Positions 33,552 to 39,420 of a stretch of DNA of 39,420 nucleotides are shown here, piece by piece. The stretch comes from Andreprevotia chitinilytica DSM 18519 (GTDB taxonomy: Bacteria; Pseudomonadota; Gammaproteobacteria; Burkholderiales; Chitinibacteraceae). A model generated the notes under the pieces. The model was not told the origin of the DNA. It saw nothing but the letters and a program-made list of their open reading frames with translations, and did no database searches. The stretch covers positions 1 to 39,420 of the forward strand of contig NZ_JONM01000030.1 in assembly GCF_000711875.1 (NCBI RefSeq), read 5' to 3'. Within the stretch, counting starts at the first letter, position 1. Every line of letters begins with the position of its first letter. The position numbers were made by a program, and so were the translations under genes.

Positions 33552-36461
33552 ATGATCGTCGAGATGCAACTGAAGTCGGAGCCCATCAAACGCATGGTGC
33601 GCAATGCGGTCAAGGCCGCGCGGATTTGTACGACGGAGTCGCAAGCGGGTTATTACCTCGACCATATCAGCGTCGGCCAACCAACACTGAGCGCGTCTGA
33701 TGCCACCTCGCTGTTGGCCGGCACAGGCGGGTTCCAGACCAAGACGCTGCAAATTCACCAGCCGGCCGATGCCTTTCTGGTACAGCTTACTGATTTACAG
33801 AACACCCCTGATTTTGCCCCGGTCGATCCGGCGCACCTCACGGCGGCATCGGTCGATATCGTCATGGCCGTCACCTTGTCGATTCACCCGAGCGGGCCCA
33901 AGAAGGGGCAGCCGCGCTTCTCGGTCGCGCTGGTCGGCGTCAATGGCACCAACACCTTTGGCAACATCCTCGCCCCGCAGCTGCAAGGGCAGGTGCAGTT
34001 CAACCAAGGGGCGGATCTCGATCTCGCCGCGCTGACGGCACTCACGCAAACCGCCCCCAAGCCGATCATTAATTGCGGCGTGGCGGCGTCCAGTGATGGC
34101 TCGCACATGTCACTGCGTTTCGAGATGGGCGATACGCCGATTCTGTCCGCCGCCGACTGGACTGCCTTCATGGCTGGCGGCATTTCGGATCGGCTTGGCG
34201 CGCTCGACTGGAGCATCTTTGTCGATGCGCAATCGCTGGATGACGCGCTGGCCAGCCAGATGAACAACGCGATCAAAGGCACGTTCGACCAAATCAATTC
34301 CGGCCCCACGGCCACCTGGGAGCCCATCGGCCCCACTCCCGGCTTTGCCATGCAGCACGTCGAAGCCGATGCCACCATCTTCAACGCCTGTACCGGCCTG
34401 TTCGGCCCGGTCGATATGAGCTTCACCCTCGATCTCGACCTCACCATTACCCTGCCGCAGCCAAATGTCATCCGCGTGGATGCCGCCGTCGATTGGCACG
34501 GCAACAAGTGGACCGAATTCTGGTGTGCCTTCTCGGAAATCGTCGCCGGCCCGGCGCTGTTCGCCCTGTTCCCCGACCAAGGTCACTCGTGGGTTGGCGG
34601 CGTGATGGCGTTCAATCCGCTGGGGCCGATCGGCAACCTTGCGCTGGTCATCTGGGCCTTCAATAGCGATACGGTGACGGGCCTGGTGTTGCCACCGATC
34701 AGTGGCTTCACCAAGATCGACGACACGCATTACCGCTCCGAAACCGTCTTTACCGCCCCTGCCGGCTTGCCTGTTACCGGCATGAAACTGACCAGCATCA
34801 ATGGCAGCGCGGACGGCATCGTGCTCGGCGGCACGCTCGATCCGGTGATCGAACTCAACGATCCGGTGCTGTCGATCAAATCCTGGTCGGATACCGGCTT
34901 CGGCTGGGTCAACCCCGATCCGTGCAACCAGTTCGGGCAGCAACTGCAGGCGCAAATCCTGTTCGACGAATCGCCCTACTACCTCTTCATGTGCCCGCCC
35001 GTCTTTCTGAGCGGCGACGACCCGGCGAACGAATATGCGAACTCCATCGCCGAGTGGGATCAGAAAGGCATCGAATTCGTGCTCAACACCATCAACCCCG
35101 GTTTCGCGCCCGGCTATGACTGCAAGGTGCTGCTGCTCACCACCGGCGGCGCGCGCTACATCCGCCTGACCAAGCCGGCCTCCTTGCAACCCTTCGCCTC
35201 CCCGGAGGATCAACTCAAATACGAACTTGGCGTGATCGCCTTCCGTGCGACCAATTGCTACAAGGCGACCTCGATCTGGGGCTCGCTTGGTATGTACAAC
35301 CCGCATTGGTCGGTCGATCCGGAAGTCGTGATCGGGCAGCCGGCGGAGCAGGTTGAGCATGGCTGGTCATTCGCCGTGGCCGGGCTGGAAGCCGGCGAAC
35401 ACGTCGCCATCGTCGATGGGGCAGGCACCACGCTCGTCACCGGCATTGCCAGCCCACAAGGTGTCATGACGCTCGATGCGTTGACCAAGCCGGTGGCATT
35501 CGGTAGCACCGAATTAAGCGTGCAGCGCGGCGGCAAGGGCATGTCGGCGGATGAATACAACCAGCGCCTTAAAGCACTCATGAACGGGCCGGCGCTGGAA
35601 AACAAAGGCACCTTCGCGCACCGGCAAACCCTGCTCAACCGGGTCGGCTCCGTCACTCTGCCGGCCGCCCTCACGGCGCAAGCGATCATCGGCACCGCCA
35701 AAGCACCGCAGCTCGTCACCATCGCCGGCGGCGTTTTGCGTCGGCATGATCTGCACGTGCCAGCCCGGCCCAGACAACTTGAAGAGCGCAACGTACCGGG
35801 GCTGCACGGCGTGGTGCAATCACGCGGACAACTGCTCGGCTTCGGCGATTTCGGGCTGGCGAACCTCGCCAAGGTCGATATCGCACCGATTTGGCGTACC
35901 CCCGTCATCGATGCCGTGGCAATCGGCGACAGGATCATCGTGCTCGATCGCCAAGGCATTACCGTGCTCGACGAAACAGCTACCGTGCTCACGCGTGCAC
36001 CACTCGAAGGCGGCCAATCGCTGACCGCGTCCGGGCGCTTCATCGTGGTCGGGCTGGGCAACTCGGTGGTCGCATTCGAACGCCGGCGTGGCGATCGATT
36101 CGACCGCTTTGGCTCGCTCGCCATCGATGCCAGCGGCGGTGTCGCACCGGCAGAAGCACTCGGCGCTCGTGGCGCGGTGTATGTGCGCGGGGACAAGAGT
36201 AGCGCTTTGGTCACGCTCACTGCCAAAGGCTCCTTGCAGCAGACCGCCACTTACCCCGGCCACCCGTGGTTCGCCGGCTCTGCCGCCGATGGCACGTTGC
36301 TGGCCCGTCGCAGTGCAACCGGCACCGCTGCCGAGATCGTACGCGTGGAGCAATCGCGCCTGTACGGCACCTGCGACGGTCATGATTGCAAGCACGAGCA
36401 GTGCTGCGGGGCGAGTGCTGGGGCGGGGAAAGTTCGATTGCCGAAGGTGGCTGGGCGCTGA
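33552..36461 (+). CDS. Large orphan protein of unknown function (969 residues)
   Basis: ATG 33552 has AAGGAG six bases upstream. No signal peptide or membrane segment is seen, so it should be cytosolic unless released some other way. Residues about 1-700 are rich in beta-type segments with many Asn/Asp/Gly (VGVNGTNTFGNILAPQLQGQVQF, DMSFTLDLDLTITLPQPNVIRV), compatible with lipid-binding or TULIP-like barrels, but I do not recognise the family. Residues about 730-940 have short repeated strands (VIDAVAIGDRIIVLDRQGITVLDE, FIVVGLGNSVVAFERR, GAVYVRGDKSSALVTL) resembling a beta-propeller. The C-terminus has a Cys/His cluster CDGHDCKHEQCC that could bind metal. It follows the hsd genes on the same strand but is separated by a terminator-like hairpin; a strong terminator follows it. 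Confidence 0.85.
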   Translation: MIVEMQLKSEPIKRMVRNAVKAARICTTESQAGYYLDHISVGQPTLSASDATSLLAGTGGFQTKTLQIHQPADAFLVQLTDLQNTPDFAPVDPAHLTAASVDIVMAVTLSIHPSGPKKGQPRFSVALVGVNGTNTFGNILAPQLQGQVQFNQGADLDLAALTALTQTAPKPIINCGVAASSDGSHMSLRFEMGDTPILSAADWTAFMAGGISDRLGALDWSIFVDAQSLDDALASQMNNAIKGTFDQINSGPTATWEPIGPTPGFAMQHVEADATIFNACTGLFGPVDMSFTLDLDLTITLPQPNVIRVDAAVDWHGNKWTEFWCAFSEIVAGPALFALFPDQGHSWVGGVMAFNPLGPIGNLALVIWAFNSDTVTGLVLPPISGFTKIDDTHYRSETVFTAPAGLPVTGMKLTSINGSADGIVLGGTLDPVIELNDPVLSIKSWSDTGFGWVNPDPCNQFGQQLQAQILFDESPYYLFMCPPVFLSGDDPANEYANSIAEWDQKGIEFVLNTINPGFAPGYDCKVLLLTTGGARYIRLTKPASLQPFASPEDQLKYELGVIAFRATNCYKATSIWGSLGMYNPHWSVDPEVVIGQPAEQVEHGWSFAVAGLEAGEHVAIVDGAGTTLVTGIASPQGVMTLDALTKPVAFGSTELSVQRGGKGMSADEYNQRLKALMNGPALENKGTFAHRQTLLNRVGSVTLPAALTAQAIIGTAKAPQLVTIAGGVLRRHDLHVPARPRQLEERNVPGLHGVVQSRGQLLGFGDFGLANLAKVDIAPIWRTPVIDAVAIGDRIIVLDRQGITVLDETATVLTRAPLEGGQSLTASGRFIVVGLGNSVVAFERRRGDRFDRFGSLAIDASGGVAPAEALGARGAVYVRGDKSSALVTLTAKGSLQQTATYPGHPWFAGSAADGTLLARRSATGTAAEIVRVEQSRLYGTCDGHDCKHEQCCGASAGAGKVRLPKVAGR

Positions 36462-36497
36462 CGCGATCTTGTTCGCGCCATAATGCTTGTAGAACAG

Positions 36498-36526
36498 TGG
36501 GCCGGAGCGATCCGGCCCATTTTTTG
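36498..36526 (+). terminator. Terminator after the orphan gene
   Basis: TGGGCCGGA (36498-36506) and TCCGGCCCA (36511-36519) form a nine-pair stem with a four-base loop, followed by TTTTTT (36520-36525). Confidence 0.92.
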
Positions 36527-36591
36527 GGTGATCGTTTAGCGGCTGCTTGGGGCTTTCACGATTAAACAGCTATCGCCACAAGATGGCGTTG

Positions 36592-36677
36592 GGTAGGTTG
36601 GCGTTGAGCGCAGCGAAGCCCAACATTTGCTATGCATGAACCATTGTTGGGCTTCATTTCATTCAACCCAACCTACA
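36592..36677. repeat. GTAGG-type palindromic dispersed repeat (intergenic)
   Basis: Starts GGTAGGTTGGCGTTGAGCGC with AGCGAAGCCCAACA and ends TTGTTGGGCTTCATTTCATT then CAACCCAACCTAC. The two halves are near inverse copies about 20 bases apart. It has the same borders and core (GTAGGTTGGG, AGCCCAACA) as the element inside hsdS. Confidence 0.85.
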
Positions 36678-36693
36678 CGCTCGCCCCTACTGC

Positions 36694-37080
36694 CTATGAT
36701 TTTGCAATGGAATCTTTATACTCACCAGCGATTGGCGCGCTACATTTCGGCAATGAATAACCATACTGAATGCAATTGAGCAAAGACTGGACGGCCAAAT
36801 CGAGTTCATCCTGATTACACCAATACTCCTTGATGAAACCATATTGCTCATAACTTGAAACATTAAACCCATCTTCAATATCGTTAAACCAGATGACAAA
36901 CTGCCCCAGAATGGCAACCACCCAGAAGCCGCCTCCCAAATTTCCATAAGGGGACTGCTGCCACTTCACCGGGGTGATTTTAATCACCTCCCATAGCCGT
37001 AGCTGCGCCGGATTCATCTCGGATTCCGCACAGATGATCTTGTCCCAAATTTTTGATTCTGAAATTGGTTGCCAACTCAT
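36694..37080 (-). CDS. Conserved hypothetical protein
   Basis: 128 residues, no signal peptide or membrane segment. Pattern: MSWQPISESKIWDKI, then LRLWEVIKITPVKWQQSPYG, GGFWVVAILGQFVIWFNDIEDGFNVSSY and YWCNQDELDLAVQSLL. The aromatic strand pattern recalls small single-domain proteins found next to toxins or in accessory regions, but I do not recognise the family by name. AGG lies upstream of the ATG. Lower GC than the neighbours suggests horizontal acquisition. Confidence 0.75.
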   Translation of the reverse strand: MSWQPISESKIWDKIICAESEMNPAQLRLWEVIKITPVKWQQSPYGNLGGGFWVVAILGQFVIWFNDIEDGFNVSSYEQYGFIKEYWCNQDELDLAVQSLLNCIQYGYSLPKCSAPIAGEYKDSIAKS

Positions 37081-37138
37081 GCTTGCCTGCGCCTAACAGT
37101 TATTCTCACATTGTTTAGTCTCGACTCCGCAGTACCCA

Positions 37139-37339
37139 TCAACACTTGAAATCAATCAACCCAGAAAACAACGCAATCACCACACCCAAAAAGCCCCCCA
37201 ATACCAAACCGGTCGCAACGATAGCAACCTTCAGCAGAATCGAAACAAACAGCGGCAGCCGCGTGGGCGATTGAGGAGTCTCGCCGCTAGCCAGGGCATC
37301 GGCAGAAGCATCCGGGGTGGGTGAAATCGGCGCGGTCAT
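37139..37339 (-). CDS. Small membrane protein of unknown function
   Basis: 66 residues: a Ser/Pro/Ala-rich head followed by one or two hydrophobic segments (LPLFVSILLKVAIVATGLVLGG, FLGVVIALFSGLI). It overlaps the phosphatase-like gene by four bases (ATGA, 37336-37339), so the two are probably made together and may work together at the membrane. Confidence 0.65.
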   Translation of the reverse strand: MTAPISPTPDASADALASGETPQSPTRLPLFVSILLKVAIVATGLVLGGFLGVVIALFSGLIDFKC

Positions 37340-37905
37340 TGTGTTTCCAATGTTTGGGCGCGTTGGGCGATGCGCTGGGTGATGGCTGTATCCAGATCAT
37401 CCGCTGATTGCCCGCTGGCTTTTACTGCGGCGAGGATCGCTGCAGCATCAAGACCGCCGGGGCGCGATGCCTCAACCAGGCTCCATGTCCGTGCTGCGCG
37501 GCGGCCACTGCGGCAATACAGCAGAATCGGGCGAGGGCTGGTTGAAAGCGCCTTGTCCAATGCAGCAACGGCGGCATCCGGGATATCGCCGTGGGGCACC
37601 GGCACATAGGCAAAGGTTACGTTGTTGGCACGGGCGGCGGATTCGACTGTTGCTGCGGCAGGCTGATCCGCCGCTTCACCATCAGGGCGCAAATCAATGA
37701 TGGTTGCGAAGCCTTGTGCCTTGAGTTGAGGCACCACATCGAGCTTGAGCTGCTCGGTCACCGAGATATCCGTCGTCAGATTGTTGATCTTGATCTGGGG
37801 CGGTTGCGTCCATCGGCTGTAAACCTGCATGCCCAGCACAATAAAGACCCCGAGCAAGACGGAGAGGCCAAAAATCCACTTGTTGCTGCTAATGATTACT
37901 TTCAT
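37336..37905 (-). CDS. Membrane-anchored phosphatase/rhodanese-like protein (DUF442 type)
   Basis: 189 residues. An N-terminal membrane anchor (about 11-28) is followed by a domain with TIIDLRPDGEAADQP and the Cys loop CRSGRRAARTW (131-141), the Cx5R signature of the dual-specificity phosphatase fold. This matches the DUF442/Blh N-terminal group named 'TIGR01244 sulfur transferase/phosphatase'. Orientation of the anchor suggests the catalytic domain is periplasmic. Substrate unknown. It is coupled to the small membrane protein downstream. Confidence 0.82.
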   Translation of the reverse strand: MKVIISSNKWIFGLSVLLGVFIVLGMQVYSRWTQPPQIKINNLTTDISVTEQLKLDVVPQLKAQGFATIIDLRPDGEAADQPAAATVESAARANNVTFAYVPVPHGDIPDAAVAALDKALSTSPRPILLYCRSGRRAARTWSLVEASRPGGLDAAAILAAVKASGQSADDLDTAITQRIAQRAQTLETQ

Positions 37906-37944
37906 GCTGAATTCCGTTATTGAGATAAGCAGATGTGGCCATAG

Positions 37945-38796
37945 TCATCGGCAATCGTCAGCTGAGAGTTTTACCACAAGATTTTCTTTCGCGCGGTTCA
38001 AACCAATCAAATACTTTGATGAAATACCTACGAATTCCTTTGTGTGTGGTTGTTTGCAATAAAATCCAAGTATCATGCTTTTCAACTCTAACTGCATGGC
38101 AGGCAAAAATTCTTCCGCCACCTCCGCATCAACATGTACCTTGGATACAAAGGTTCGCCCTTCAAGCTTGATGGACTCAAGTGTAGTTTTATCTCCGAGA
38201 ACAAGCGGGATTTTCTTTTTTATTCCATCAGCAATCTGGTTAAGCACTTTATCAAGACGCACATCATCCTTGAGTAACTGATCCCAAGGCGTCACTTTCC
38301 CCTTGATTTTTTCAAGCTTGATCGGCCCAAAAAATCGCGAGTCCAGGGATTCGTACCGGTTATCACCCAGAACAAAATAGTCATTTTCTGACAGTAGACC
38401 CTCACCCATTTCATTCTGCTTCGAGAAAACAGGGGAATCTTGAATCGAAGCAATATACTCCCGAGATCTCGGAAGAATATAGGCTTCTTCTATTTTTGAC
38501 CCACTTATATATACCGAGGCATTCTTTATGCTTATTTTTTCCCCAGGCACCCCAACCACTCGCTTGATATATAGCGTCTGCTCATTTTCTGGCGAATAAA
38601 AAACAACGATATCCCCTCTTTGCGGCTTTTCGTTGTCTTGATATTTATTGACGACAACCAGCGTATCCTTTTTGATCGTGGGCTCCATTGAGGAAGCAGG
38701 ACTAGAGAAAAACTCTGGCGCATCCGTCGTTTCAGCCGAAGCAATCGCAAGCAGGTTGGTCATCAGCAAGATGGCTAAGAAAATAAGTCTTGGCAT
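37945..38796 (-). CDS. Signal-peptidase-I-like serine protease with a C-terminal extra domain
   Basis: About 283 residues from ATG 38796; an ATG at 38913 would add 39 residues and no good ribosome-binding site is seen for either. The S26 active site is complete: Ser36 (SSMEPT), Lys79 (LYIKRVVGVPGE), and the box GDNRYESLDSR (144-154). Instead of the two N-terminal anchors of LepB, it has what looks like a cleavable signal peptide ending near ASA (19-21), so the protein may be free in the periplasm. Residues about 177-283 (LNQIADGIKKKIPLVLGDKTTLESI ... FYCKQPH ... ADDCR) resemble a common uncharacterised periplasmic domain with paired cysteines. The gene is AT-richer than its neighbours, so probably acquired. 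Confidence 0.82.
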   Translation of the reverse strand: MPRLIFLAILLMTNLLAIASAETTDAPEFFSSPASSMEPTIKKDTLVVVNKYQDNEKPQRGDIVVFYSPENEQTLYIKRVVGVPGEKISIKNASVYISGSKIEEAYILPRSREYIASIQDSPVFSKQNEMGEGLLSENDYFVLGDNRYESLDSRFFGPIKLEKIKGKVTPWDQLLKDDVRLDKVLNQIADGIKKKIPLVLGDKTTLESIKLEGRTFVSKVHVDAEVAEEFLPAMQLELKSMILGFYCKQPHTKEFVGISSKYLIGLNRAKENLVVKLSADDCR

Positions 38797-38962
38797 GGGT
38801 ATGGCAGCTGAACATGGATGGGGTAGCAGTATTCCAGAAGATAATAGACACCCCCAAGCAGTCGCGTTGCAACAAAAAAGCCAGCACTCTTTCAAGCACT
38901 GGCCTTTCCCCACTTAAATACCGCCTACTGTAGTGGTTCAATTTCCCCGGACACCTCAATAG

Positions 38963-39420
<458 letters not shown>

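Noticed and set aside
34110-35360. A 416-codon minus-strand frame inside the orphan gene
   Set aside because: The plus frame has a strong ribosome-binding site and spans the whole region; the minus frame is Arg/His-rich and starts nowhere near a signal. Since the orphan is itself unassigned, this rejection is less certain than the others.

Overview
This window looks like the chromosome of a GC-rich betaproteobacterium, most likely of the order Neisseriales. The tmRNA tag reads ANDETYALAA, a form I associate with Neisseria and Chromobacterium. The protein families (NrdA with ATP cones, RoxA, UbiG, SlyD, FbpABC, YhdH) are typical of beta/gammaproteobacteria. No taxonomic search was possible.

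Layout. (1) 1-1390: the end of an IS3-family element abuts the C-terminal remnant of an E1-like (ThiF) protein, followed by an intact JAB/JAMM peptidase gene. This resembles cap2-cap3 of a type II CBASS anti-phage locus whose left part lies beyond, or was destroyed by, the insertion sequence. (2) 1390-7660: a minus-strand dNTP/purine block in the order nrdA, purine deaminase, lipoprotein, nrdB, with paired NrdR-type boxes and DnaA-box-like sites upstream of nrdA. (3) 7953-16335: a minus-strand iron-acquisition cluster (OprB-type porin, beta-propeller periplasmic protein, Dyp/EfeB-type peroxidase, FbpA, FbpB, FbpC) with Fur-box-like sequences. (4) 16590-24705: housekeeping genes, namely slyD, a Bcp-like peroxiredoxin without its usual catalytic cysteine, roxA and its overlapping partner, a small Ala-rich lipoprotein, an MTA/SAH deaminase, a DUF4337 membrane protein, ubiG with a MupP-like phosphatase, a YhdH-type oxidoreductase and a thioesterase. 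(5) 24753-25113: ssrA (tmRNA). (6) 25311-36461: an accessory block directly after ssrA, with a type I restriction-modification system in the order hsdR, fic, hsdM, hsdS, then a 969-residue orphan protein behind a terminator-like hairpin. (7) 36694-38796: small accessory genes, including a signal-peptidase-like protein with an unusual C-terminal domain. (8) 38929-39420: the left end of a second, different IS3-family element.

How the genes work together. NrdA and NrdB form a class Ia ribonucleotide reductase. FbpABC imports ferric iron across the inner membrane, while the Tat-exported peroxidase and porin act in the periplasm and outer membrane. HsdR, HsdM and HsdS form one restriction complex; the Fic AMP-transferase is cotranslated with HsdM and has its own palindromic upstream region. 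Palindromic dispersed repeats occur throughout. Two of them lie in frame inside hsdM and hsdS, which I consider the most unusual sequence feature here. The orphan 969-residue protein and the signal-peptidase fusion are the best candidates for undescribed biology.
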